This document shows, piece after piece, positions 1 to 6,150 of a DNA stretch of 6,608 nt. Positions within the stretch are counted from its first letter, which is position 1, and each line of letters starts with the position of its first letter. A program made the position numbers and the translations under genes. A model generated the notes under the pieces. That model worked only from the letters and a program-made list of their open reading frames with translations, searched no databases and was not told where the DNA came from. The stretch comes from Gammaproteobacteria bacterium (lineage in GTDB: Bacteria > Pseudomonadota > Gammaproteobacteria > Poriferisulfidales > Poriferisulfidaceae). The DNA lies in the NCBI GenBank assembly GCA_007571105.1, contig RKRZ01000064.1, positions 1-6,608 on the forward strand. Reading direction: 5' to 3'.

Positions 1-611
1 GGTCTCGCTCAAGCATTGGCATCGGCGCATTTGAGCATGGCGGCTTTCTGGTCGACGGTGGGCGCGGAGAAGGAGCCGAACCGCCTCGAATCATTGCGCG
101 ACATTCGTTTCCAGAGCATTGGCGCATTGTTTTGTTGTTGGCTCGCGATGGTCCCGTTGGGCTTTCCGGAGATGTCGAACGGATTGCCTTCAGCGAATTG
201 CCGGAGTTTCCGGAAGAATCTGCTGCTCATTTGTGCCGGCAAACCATGATGCGCATTCTGCCGGCGCTTCAGGACGGCGACCTGGAAAATTTTACGCAGG
301 GAATTGGCGAGATTCAGCGCGTGGTCGGCGATTATTTCGCGCCAGTGCAGGGCGGGCGCATTCTTCATTCTGGCATCGCGAATCTACTGAAGCAGGCGTA
401 TTTGAATGGTTTCGAGGGTATTGGACAAAGCTCTTGGGGCCCCACGGGATTTGTGCTGACGAATAGCGAAACTCAAGCGCATACGCTGATGCGCAAGTTG
501 CAGCCGAATTCCGACACGGAGATTCGAATTGTCAGTGCGGTCGATCACGGTTACACTTTGACACTTGATGAGGCAGTGCAAGAAGACTCATCGCAGCGTC
601 AGGCTTCCTGA
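1..611 (+). CDS. beta-ribofuranosylaminobenzene 5'-phosphate (beta-RFAP) synthase, 5'-truncated by the window edge
   Basis: The reading frame is open from base 3 to the TGA at 609-611, giving 202 residues; the N-terminus lies outside the window. Full-length family members have about 330 residues, so roughly 120-130 are missing. Beta-RFAP synthase joins p-hydroxybenzoate or p-aminobenzoate to PRPP with loss of CO2, the committed step of methanopterin synthesis, in the cytoplasm. It belongs to the GHMP-kinase-like fold. The fragment starts inside the conserved segment SSIGIGAFEHGGFLVDGG (fragment residues 3-20) and later has GQSSWGPTGFV (141-151), the C-terminal glycine-rich GHMP motif and a hallmark of this family. 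The first ATG in frame is at 132, but the signature lies upstream of it, so that ATG is not the start. In Methylobacterium the equivalent gene is called orf4. mtdB follows after 29 nt. Identity is by motif recall. Confidence 0.88.
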   Translation, partial: SRSSIGIGAFEHGGFLVDGGRGEGAEPPRIIARHSFPEHWRIVLLLARDGPVGLSGDVERIAFSELPEFPEESAAHLCRQTMMRILPALQDGDLENFTQGIGEIQRVVGDYFAPVQGGRILHSGIANLLKQAYLNGFEGIGQSSWGPTGFVLTNSETQAHTLMRKLQPNSDTEIRIVSAVDHGYTLTLDEAVQEDSSQRQAS

Positions 612-640
612 CATCTCAATTCAACCACAGGAACATTTCA

Positions 641-1540
641 ATGGATAGAAGATACCTATTGCACATGTTGACTTCGGCGAAGAACCTGAGTCCCTTTGAT
701 GCGAATATGGCGTATGATGCGGGCTGGGATGCCTGCATTCCGTATATCCAGGTCGATACCGATGAGGTAAAGGGCCTGGTAGAAGACGCGATTTTTTCGC
801 GCGGACCTACGGGAGTCAAGCGCACGGGTATTTTCATTGGTGGGCGTGATATGCATCAGGCAATGGAGATGCTGGACATTTGCAAGAATTCCATGGTGCC
901 GCCTTTTGTAATCTCGGCATTTGCTGATCCCAGCGGTGCATTCACAACAGCCGCAGCCATGGTGGCGAAAGTCGAGCAGGCTTTGCGCGAACATCACGAC
1001 ACAGAACTGGATGGACAACGCATTCTTGCCTTGGGCGGCACGGGCCCGGTGGGTTCTGCTGCCGCAGTCATTGCTTCCGGCGCAGGGGCGCGGGTGACGA
1101 TTCTGGGGCGCCAGAAAGAGAAATGCGATGCCGCTGCCGCTTTGTGCAATGACAAATATGAGGCCAGCACACCAGTCGATGGGGCCGCCAATGATGATCT
1201 GGACGCACTGTTGGATGAGACGGATGTCATCTTCGCTTCAGCTGCCGCAGGAATTCAGTTGATGTCGCAGGAGCAAATTGCACATGCGCCTCGCCTGAAA
1301 GCTGCAGCCGATGTCAATGCCGTGCCGCCTTCTGGCATTCATGGGTTAGGAGTGATGGATGATGCGGAAGTGATTGACGGCTCGACTTCTGGTGCGCGTG
1401 GCATCGGAGCTTTGGCGATTGGCAACATTAAATATCAGACGCAGCAACGTTTGCTGCAGCAAATGTGGGAGACGGAAGAGCCGGTGTACTACCATTTCGA
1501 ACACGCTTTCGAGATTGCGCGCCAATGCACAGCGGAATAG
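641..1540 (+). CDS. mtdB: methylene-tetrahydromethanopterin dehydrogenase MtdB
   Basis: 299 residues. It oxidises methylene-H4MPT to methenyl-H4MPT with NAD(P)+ in the cytoplasm, the second step of H4MPT-linked formaldehyde oxidation. The N-terminus LLHMLTSAKNLSPFDANMA (residues 6-24) closely matches the Methylobacterium MtdB pattern and differs from MtdA, which is why I call MtdB. A Rossmann nucleotide loop GGTGPVG lies at 132-138, followed by a hydrophobic helix and the strand end TILGR (153-157). Other family blocks are TGIFIGG (62-68), FADPSGAFTTAAAMVA (94-109), DVNAVPPSGI (224-233) and GALAIGNIKYQTQ (256-268). The length is usual for the family. A Shine-Dalgarno AGGAA at 629-633 lies 7 nt before the ATG. 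The gene end overlaps the orfY start by 16 nt, suggesting translational coupling. Cofactor preference (NAD versus NADP) cannot be read with certainty. Confidence 0.94.
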   Translation: MDRRYLLHMLTSAKNLSPFDANMAYDAGWDACIPYIQVDTDEVKGLVEDAIFSRGPTGVKRTGIFIGGRDMHQAMEMLDICKNSMVPPFVISAFADPSGAFTTAAAMVAKVEQALREHHDTELDGQRILALGGTGPVGSAAAVIASGAGARVTILGRQKEKCDAAAALCNDKYEASTPVDGAANDDLDALLDETDVIFASAAAGIQLMSQEQIAHAPRLKAAADVNAVPPSGIHGLGVMDDAEVIDGSTSGARGIGALAIGNIKYQTQQRLLQQMWETEEPVYYHFEHAFEIARQCTAE

Positions 1541-2670
1541 AGCGTACGCTGTTTCTTTTGTCCGCTTCGGCGCGGGCGTACGCATGCCAGGAAGTGCCGC
1601 CGGGGTGCCGCATGGTCGTTATGGACGGTTATGCCGACTCAGATTTGCAGGCCGATGAGGTGGTGCGCGTTGATTTGCAAGAAGGACAGTTCACGGAAGC
1701 AATCGTCGAAGAAGTCGCTGTGCGGTCTCAACCGGGAGACATTTTGATTTACGGCTCCGGTTTTGAGCAGCAGCCGCATCTATTGAAATCACTGAGCCGG
1801 CACGTTGATGTGCTAGGCAACTCGCCGCATACGCTGAGCTTATGTGCGGATCCCTTGCGGTTGCATCGCTATCTGAAGCGGCTAGGAATTTGCAGTCCTG
1901 ACACACAGGAACAGCGACCTGATTCCGATGCGGGTTGGCTTTACAAGGCCTCAGGGTGTAGCGGGGGAGCGCATGTTCGCAGTGGGGAAGACTCCACCAG
2001 AGTGGGTTCTGAAGGCTATTGGCAACGTCAAATTGATGGAGATACGTACTCGCTATTGTTTTTTGCGGCTTCCGAGAATATTCGGATGATCGGGGTCAAC
2101 CGACTGTTGAAATCAGATGTCCGAACCCAACCGTATATCTGGATCGGAGCATTGGCGCCGGTGCGCCTGGAAGAATCCGTCTGGCAACAAGTAGAATGGT
2201 CGGCGAAATTGCTGTCAACGGACCTCAAACTTCTTGGCATTTGCGGATTTGATTTCATTGTAGATAGAAAGAATTCCGTATATATCATTGATATAAATCC
2301 AAGATTGACTGCAACTTTTGGGTTGCATCAGGAGCGAGTTCCCGATGGGCTTTTACAAATGCAGCTACAGATTTGTGAAAGCGGATCTTTGGAAGGGGTG
2401 GATCTGAAAGAGCCGGAGGAAAATCGAATGCGGGGCATGCGAATTGTCTACGCACCGGACGCATTACACATTCCAGAAACCATGAACTGGCCTGCTGAAT
2501 GCACGGATTTGCCGCATCCTGGAGAGGCTGTAGGGCAAGGAGAGCCCATTTGCACGGTGCATGGCGACTATCCGAGTGAGAGTCTTGCCGAATCCGGGCT
2601 GCATCAACAAACCCATGCCGTTTTGCAAGAGCTTCAAGCTCAAGGCTGTGGCGTACAATTGACGCCTTGA
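1525..2670 (+). CDS. OrfY-type ATP-grasp protein of the H4MPT gene cluster
   Basis: 381 residues from the ATG at 1525. An in-frame ATG at 1465 would add 20 residues but overlap mtdB by 76 nt, with residues that look like shadow translation, so I prefer 1525 (16-nt overlap). The C-terminal two thirds fit an ATP-grasp ligase: a lysine followed by a glycine-rich loop (YKASGCSGGAHV, 140-151), a strand YWQRQIDGDTYSLLFFA (165-181), and the metal/ATP segment GFDFIVD (241-247) with DINPR (256-260). The last ~70 residues include HPGEAVGQGEPICTV (331-345), which resembles a carboxyl-terminal beta-rich extension. ATP-grasp enzymes couple a carboxylate to an amine or thiol via an acyl phosphate. By position between mtdB and mch this corresponds to OrfY of methylotrophs (COG2232-like), whose substrate is not established as far as I know. 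A role in building methanopterin or methylofuran is inference. Confidence 0.8.
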   Translation: MHSGIERTLFLLSASARAYACQEVPPGCRMVVMDGYADSDLQADEVVRVDLQEGQFTEAIVEEVAVRSQPGDILIYGSGFEQQPHLLKSLSRHVDVLGNSPHTLSLCADPLRLHRYLKRLGICSPDTQEQRPDSDAGWLYKASGCSGGAHVRSGEDSTRVGSEGYWQRQIDGDTYSLLFFAASENIRMIGVNRLLKSDVRTQPYIWIGALAPVRLEESVWQQVEWSAKLLSTDLKLLGICGFDFIVDRKNSVYIIDINPRLTATFGLHQERVPDGLLQMQLQICESGSLEGVDLKEPEENRMRGMRIVYAPDALHIPETMNWPAECTDLPHPGEAVGQGEPICTVHGDYPSESLAESGLHQQTHAVLQELQAQGCGVQLTP

Positions 2671-2672
2671 AT

Positions 2673-2678
2673 AGGAGG
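2673..2678 (+). promoter_or_regulatory. strong Shine-Dalgarno site of mch
   Basis: A consensus AGGAGG sits 7 nt before the ATG at 2686, in the 15-nt gap after orfY. It fixes the mch start and is the best ribosome binding site in the operon. The neighbouring orfY and orf17 starts lack comparable sites and probably rely on translational coupling. Confidence 0.8.
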
Positions 2679-2685
2679 CCCTTTC

Positions 2686-3654
2686 ATGAGATCTGACGTT
2701 AGCATCAATCGCTTAGTCGATCCATTGGTTCGAAAACTGGTGACGCAGGCAGAGAACTTGCGCATAGGGGTGCGGTGGACTGAAGACGAGGTGTGCATTA
2801 TTGACGGAGGCATCGATGCAGTTGGGGGCATTGAAGCCGGACGCCAGATTGCGGAAATTTGCATGGGAGGCTTGGGTCAGGCGACCTTGACCTATTTCGA
2901 GCATACAAACAACTCGTGGCCGCTCACCATTCATGTGCACACGCAACATCCGGTGCTGGCATGCCTGGCAAGCCAGTATGCAGGATGGAATCTGGTTGAC
3001 GATGAGAGCGGATTTCAGGCTTTGGGTTCAGGCCCGGCTCGGGCAATGGCGCGGAAAGAAGATTTGTTTCAGGCCATCGATTATGCGGATGACTATGCCA
3101 TGAGCACCTTGATTATGGAAGTTGATCAAATCCCTCCGCCTGCGATTCGCAAAAAAATTTACACCGATTGCCGCGTAGACCCGCATAACCTGACCCTGAT
3201 TTTGACGCCGACGACCAGTCTTGCAGGGACCGTTCAGATAGTGGGGCGAGTTTTGGAAGTTGCTCTGCACAAGGCGCACGAATTGGGTTTTGACCTGAAC
3301 AGGGTGCTGGACGGAATTGGCAGTGCCCCCATACCTCCGACTAACAGTTCTGATGCGGTCGGCATGATGGGAAGAACCAATGACGCCATTTTGTTTGGCG
3401 GACAAATCAAATTGTTTGTCGAATGTGCTGACGATGATGCAGAACAATTGGCCAAGCAGTTGCCAAGCAGCACATCACGAGACTATGGACGGCCGTTTGC
3501 AGAGATTTTCAAAAGCTACGATTACGATTTCTTTCAAGTGGACCCAATGTTATTTAGTCCTGCACGGGTGTTGATCAACAACCTTGCGACAGGACGCTCT
3601 TTCGCCTCTGGTTATATTGACTATGATTTGATGACGAGATCCTTTCTCGGATGA
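2686..3654 (+). CDS. mch: methenyl-tetrahydromethanopterin cyclohydrolase
   Basis: 322 residues, normal for the family. Mch hydrolyses methenyl-H4MPT to N5-formyl-H4MPT in the cytoplasm, the step after MtdB. Family blocks visible in order: GIDAVGGIEAGRQIAEICMGG (residues 42-62), SGPARA (115-120), TTSLAGTVQIVGRVLEVALHK (176-196, whose glutamate E191 probably corresponds to the glutamate implicated in catalysis in archaeal Mch), GSAPIPP (212-218), GRTNDAILFGG (229-239), and DFFQVDPMLFSPA (281-293). No signal peptide or membrane segment is seen. The start is set by a consensus AGGAGG. The stop overlaps the next gene in an ATGA junction. A 9-bp direct repeat (3451-3459 and 3462-3470) lies inside the AKQLPSS region without disturbing the frame. 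Confidence 0.96.
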   Translation: MRSDVSINRLVDPLVRKLVTQAENLRIGVRWTEDEVCIIDGGIDAVGGIEAGRQIAEICMGGLGQATLTYFEHTNNSWPLTIHVHTQHPVLACLASQYAGWNLVDDESGFQALGSGPARAMARKEDLFQAIDYADDYAMSTLIMEVDQIPPPAIRKKIYTDCRVDPHNLTLILTPTTSLAGTVQIVGRVLEVALHKAHELGFDLNRVLDGIGSAPIPPTNSSDAVGMMGRTNDAILFGGQIKLFVECADDDAEQLAKQLPSSTSRDYGRPFAEIFKSYDYDFFQVDPMLFSPARVLINNLATGRSFASGYIDYDLMTRSFLG

Positions 3655-4559
3655 TCTTGTCAGGATCCTATGCCATTGCTACCGACCAAGCGGGGTGGCA
3701 TGGCAAACAAGTGCAGCAAGCACTGATCAAACGCGGGCACCAGGCCCACTTTGTCAGTCTTCAGGATTGTCTTCTTCAGGCAGGCCCTAGTGCGGCGTCT
3801 GCGGTTCTTCCAGACTTTGGGGATGATTTGCCTGAAGGCCTGTTTGTGCGCGGGGTGCCGGGTGGCAGTTTGGAAGAAGTGGTCTTTTATTTGGACATCC
3901 TTCATGCGCTGGAAGCTTTGGGTGTCGGGGTCTACAATGATGCCAGTGCTATCGAGCGCAGTGTGGACAAGGCACGGGCGAGTTTTCTGTTCGCGCATCA
4001 TGGCATTCCGACTCCTCGTACAGTGGCAGTCCGTAATCTGACGCAGTTGCGCGGCATATTGGCCGAGTGGTTTGATCTACATCGTTACGTAGTGATCAAG
4101 CCGATGTTTGGGTCTCAAGGAAAAGGATTGATGCGCCTGTCTCGGGAGCAGCCGCATCCGGACTATGATTTGTGCCACGGAATTTATTACATTCAGGAAT
4201 TCATTGAATCGGCTGACGAATTCGGCCAGGATTGGCGAGTTCTTGTTGTTGGTGGCGAGGCGGTTGCAGTGATGCGCCGGGAAGGTGAGGGCTGGATCAG
4301 CAATATCGCCAATGGCGGGCAGGGTTATCGGGCAGATCTGGAGCCGGAGTTGGAGAACCTGGCTGTGCGCGCCGTGGCGGCGGTTGGGATGCAATACGCT
4401 GGAGTTGACCTGATGCGGGATAGGGAAGGGCGATTGTGGGTGACGGAAGTCAACAGCATACCCGCATGGCGCGGACTACAGGAAGTGAATGATGTCCATA
4501 TAGCTTCCCAGTTGGTAGATGGGTTTTTGGCGCACTGTTCGTCTTTGAGAGAAGGGTGA
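3651..4559 (+). CDS. RimK-like ATP-grasp ligase (Orf17 type, probable H4MPT-modifying glutamate ligase)
   Basis: 302 residues, typical for RimK/MptN-like ligases. These ATP-grasp enzymes add glutamate-like groups to an acceptor carboxylate; archaeal MptN adds L-glutamate to H4MPT. Visible features: an N-terminal preATP-grasp domain (1-100) with FVRGVPGGSLEEVVFYLDIL (65-84), DKARASFLFAHHGIPTPRT (106-124) at the start of the ATP-grasp fold, the nucleotide lysine and loop VIKPMFGSQGKGL (148-160), hinge strand YYIQEFIES (179-187), DWRVLVVGGEAVAVMRR (194-210), GWISNIANGG (214-223), and the metal-binding end GVDLMRD (251-257) plus EVNSIPAWRGLQ (266-277). All expected ATP-grasp landmarks appear present. 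The ATG overlaps the mch stop by 4 nt and has no strong Shine-Dalgarno, so translation is probably coupled to mch. The name follows Methylobacterium orf17. The acceptor is inferred from context; H4MPT is most likely, methylofuran is an alternative. Confidence 0.88.
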   Translation: MILSGSYAIATDQAGWHGKQVQQALIKRGHQAHFVSLQDCLLQAGPSAASAVLPDFGDDLPEGLFVRGVPGGSLEEVVFYLDILHALEALGVGVYNDASAIERSVDKARASFLFAHHGIPTPRTVAVRNLTQLRGILAEWFDLHRYVVIKPMFGSQGKGLMRLSREQPHPDYDLCHGIYYIQEFIESADEFGQDWRVLVVGGEAVAVMRREGEGWISNIANGGQGYRADLEPELENLAVRAVAAVGMQYAGVDLMRDREGRLWVTEVNSIPAWRGLQEVNDVHIASQLVDGFLAHCSSLREG

Positions 4560-5497
4560 TGTTCCGGTATCTGCGCGCATACTACGACCCCGCCTGGCGA
4601 TTTGCATCGCGTCAATTTTTGTATGCGTGCCTGCTGGATTTGCAGGCACTCAAGCCGGGCAATGTCGGTCTGCATGCAGAGGGGCATGGCAAAACTTGCC
4701 GGGATTACCGGCAAAGCGCGAGTGCGGCAGCAGAGTTGATCAGCTGTCCCAACTGGAATCTGGGAAAGCGTGTGCTGAAAGCAGCGCGTGCGACACATGA
4801 TGTGGTCGGCTGCAATACCAATCTGGGGATTCTTTTGCTAAGTGCCCCGTTATTCGGCGCTTACTATCGCAAGGCGCCGGAGCCTTTTGCGCAGCGAGTG
4901 GAAGCGGAGTTGGATGCGGCGACGCAGAAGGATGCGCGCGATGTGTACATGGCAATTCGGCTGATGCAGCCAGCGGGATTGGGGCAGGCAGAAGAAGCGG
5001 ACGTTGCAGAGTCGCCAACGACAAGTTTGCAAGAGGCAATGGCGTTAGCGGCCGAACGGGATTCAATTGCTGCTCAATATCAGAATGGATTCGCTACGGT
5101 CTTGACCGAAGTGCGTCCGATTTGGGAAAAATTGGCGCGGCGCTGGGGGGATGCACACTGGGCCATGACGGGTGCGTTTCTGAAAATTCTGGGACAAATT
5201 CCGGATTCCCATATTGCTCGGGTTCACGGGCTGGCAACGGCACGCGAGGTTAGTGATAAAATAAAAGCGTTGTCCGATGAATTTTGCGATGCGGATGCGC
5301 CGCAGAATTATCGAGAACGGCTCCTGAAACTGGACACTTCATGGAAAAGTGCCAAGATTAGTCCAGGGAGCACGGCTGACTTGACCCTAGCCGGGGTGTT
5401 GGCCGCGCGCTTGGATGGATGGAGTGACGACAGCGATAAGGATGCGCTGTCAATGGGAGATGATTCCCAACCGAATTGGGGCCATCGGGAAAATTGA
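4559..5497 (+). CDS. CitG/MdcB-like triphosphoribosyl-dephospho-CoA synthase family protein (Orf5 type)
   Basis: 312 residues from the ATG at 4559, which overlaps the orf17 stop by one base (TGATG). A GTG at 4556 is an alternative start adding one residue, and GAGAG at 4546-4550 can serve either. CitG-family enzymes make 2'-(5''-triphosphoribosyl)-3'-dephospho-CoA from ATP and dephospho-CoA. Visible family blocks: LQALKPGNVGLHAEGHGKTC (28-47) corresponding to the KPG-x-V...G-H segment, GCNTNLGILLLSAPL (84-98) corresponding to the N-T-x-x-G segment, and SPGSTADLTLAGVLAARLD (268-286) near the C-terminus. The family is all-helical and soluble. No citrate or malonate lyase genes are nearby, so a CoA-derived prosthetic group role is unlikely. 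Membership of H4MPT operons suggests a nucleotide- or PRPP-like transfer in C1-cofactor synthesis (inference). The last 26 residues are acidic and hydrophilic, probably disordered. Confidence 0.82.
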   Translation: MFRYLRAYYDPAWRFASRQFLYACLLDLQALKPGNVGLHAEGHGKTCRDYRQSASAAAELISCPNWNLGKRVLKAARATHDVVGCNTNLGILLLSAPLFGAYYRKAPEPFAQRVEAELDAATQKDARDVYMAIRLMQPAGLGQAEEADVAESPTTSLQEAMALAAERDSIAAQYQNGFATVLTEVRPIWEKLARRWGDAHWAMTGAFLKILGQIPDSHIARVHGLATAREVSDKIKALSDEFCDADAPQNYRERLLKLDTSWKSAKISPGSTADLTLAGVLAARLDGWSDDSDKDALSMGDDSQPNWGHREN

Positions 5498-5504
5498 TGC
5501 CCCG

Positions 5505-5518
5505 TTGTTTGCAAACAA
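5505..5518. promoter_or_regulatory. perfect 14-bp palindrome upstream of fae (candidate operator or mRNA hairpin)
   Basis: TTGTTTGCAAACAA reads identically on both strands and lies in the 40-nt orf5-fae gap, 19 nt before the fae ATG and 4 nt before its Shine-Dalgarno. The form is that of a dimeric regulator site, though in RNA it could also fold into a weak A/U-rich stem. No convincing -35/-10 pair is visible in the gap itself, so a promoter, if any, would lie inside orf5. The role is inference. Confidence 0.4.
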
Positions 5519-5523
5519 AAAAC

Positions 5524-5528
5524 TGGAG
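5524..5528 (+). promoter_or_regulatory. Shine-Dalgarno site that sets the fae start
   Basis: TGGAG ends 9 nt before the ATG at 5538. The open frame extends upstream to an ATG at 5415 inside orf5, but the residues there do not resemble Fae, whereas MAIDKVIVGEALV starting at 5538 is the standard Fae N-terminus. The site therefore supports 5538. Confidence 0.65.
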
Positions 5529-5537
5529 TTATCAATA

Positions 5538-6062
5538 ATGGCAATCGATAAAGTTATAGTGGGCGAGGCCCTGGTCAACGACAATGATCCGTCGGGGACG
5601 ATGGCTGAAATCGCTCACATTGACCTGATCATCGGCCCGCGTGGTTCTGCTGCTGAAACAGCATTCTGCACCGGACTGGTGAACAACAAGGATGGATTCA
5701 CGACCCTGTTAGCAGTGGTCGCTCCGAACTTGCCGTGTAAGCCGGACACCATGATGTACAACAAAGTCACCATCAAGGGCGCCAAACAGGCAGTCCAAAT
5801 GTTCGGTCCTGCACAGAAAGCCGTGGCTATGGCAGTTGCGGATTCCGTTGAAGCCGGTGTGATTCCCAAAGACGAGTGCGCCAATCTATACGTATGTGTC
5901 GGTGTGTTCATTCACTGGGAAGCTGCTAGCGATGCGGCAATCTATGAGAACAATTACAAAGCGACCAAGATGGCTATTGCCAATGCCGTCAGTGGAACGC
6001 CTTCTGTAGATGATGTTCTGAATGCCAAGGACAGCACGGACCACCCGTTCCAGGGCTTCTAA
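5538..6062 (+). CDS. fae: formaldehyde-activating enzyme (Fae)
   Basis: 174 residues; the Methylobacterium enzyme has about 170. Fae condenses formaldehyde with H4MPT to methylene-H4MPT, the entry step of the pathway, in the cytoplasm, and is usually among the most abundant proteins of methylotrophs. Visible blocks: KVIVGEALV (5-13), AHIDLIIGPRGSAAETAF (26-43) with the proposed catalytic histidine H27 (His17 in structural numbering), GFTTLLAVVAPNLPCKP (53-69), NKVTIKGAKQAVQMFGPAQ (75-93), and VGVFIHWEA (121-129). The fold is related to the ribosomal S5 domain 2-like superfamily and forms homopentamers. The loop between GEALV and AHID (residues 14-25) is about six residues longer than in Methylobacterium Fae as I recall it. 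The gene is last before the terminator, 40 nt after orf5, with a palindrome in the gap. Confidence 0.97.
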   Translation: MAIDKVIVGEALVNDNDPSGTMAEIAHIDLIIGPRGSAAETAFCTGLVNNKDGFTTLLAVVAPNLPCKPDTMMYNKVTIKGAKQAVQMFGPAQKAVAMAVADSVEAGVIPKDECANLYVCVGVFIHWEAASDAAIYENNYKATKMAIANAVSGTPSVDDVLNAKDSTDHPFQGF

Positions 6063-6081
6063 TCGAGCTCAAAACGAAATG

Positions 6082-6111
6082 AAAGCGCCGCATCTCTGCG
6101 GCGCTTTTTTT
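6082..6111 (+). terminator. rho-independent terminator after fae
   Basis: A perfect 10-bp inverted repeat (AAAGCGCCGC at 6082-6091 and GCGGCGCTTT at 6098-6107) encloses a 6-nt loop, with seven T from 6105 to 6111. Pairing of the upstream AAA with the first T residues is optional; the 7-bp GC core alone makes a strong stem. It begins 20 nt after the fae stop and marks the end of the H4MPT operon on the + strand. The upstream A-tract is too short for efficient bidirectional use. Confidence 0.93.
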
Positions 6112-6135
6112 GGTGAATTAAGGGCTACAGATTCT

Positions 6136-6147
6136 CTAAGCGCTTAG
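6136..6147. promoter_or_regulatory. perfect 12-bp palindrome directly before the last ORF
   Basis: CTAAGCGCTTAG is identical on both strands and ends 3 nt before the ATG at 6151. It contains an in-frame TAG (6145-6147) that rules out an upstream extension of the ORF. It leaves no normal Shine-Dalgarno for this ATG. It could be an operator, a start-site hairpin limiting translation, or chance; no function is shown. Confidence 0.3.
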
Positions 6148-6150
6148 GCA

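Noticed and set aside
132..611. A 159-residue ORF with ATG at 132 as a complete gene
   Set aside because: The same frame is open to the window edge and carries the conserved SSIGIGAFEHGGF segment upstream of that ATG, so it is the tail of beta-RFAP synthase.
1450..1463. Palindrome TTTGCTGCAGCAAA near the end of mtdB
   Set aside because: It lies in the conserved QTQQRLLQQM coding stretch where repeated Gln/Leu codons readily create GCTGCAGC; nothing else marks it as regulatory.
1465..1524. Upstream ATG for orfY at 1465
   Set aside because: It would overlap mtdB by 76 nt, and the extra 20 residues (arginine-rich) look like the shadow of mtdB rather than protein sequence.
3028..3447. 139-residue ORF on the minus strand opposite mch
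   Set aside because: It is fully antisense to a confidently identified gene and its composition is that of a shadow frame.
3451..3470. 9-bp direct repeat GCCAAGCAG with an 11-bp period in mch
   Set aside because: Short, in frame-compatible coding sequence and only two copies; no sign of a repeat array or insertion footprint.
3638..3667. Inverted GATCCT/AGGATC pair around the orf17 start
   Set aside because: Six base pairs across a loop of about 18 nt is too weak to claim, and both arms are coding.
5232..5262. Possible fae promoter inside orf5 with TAAAAT at 5257-5262
   Set aside because: The -10-like hexamer is good, but no acceptable -35 element is found at the right spacing.
5415..5537. 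Extended N-terminus for Fae starting at 5415
   Set aside because: The extra 41 residues overlap orf5 in another frame and do not resemble Fae; the canonical start with a Shine-Dalgarno is at 5538.
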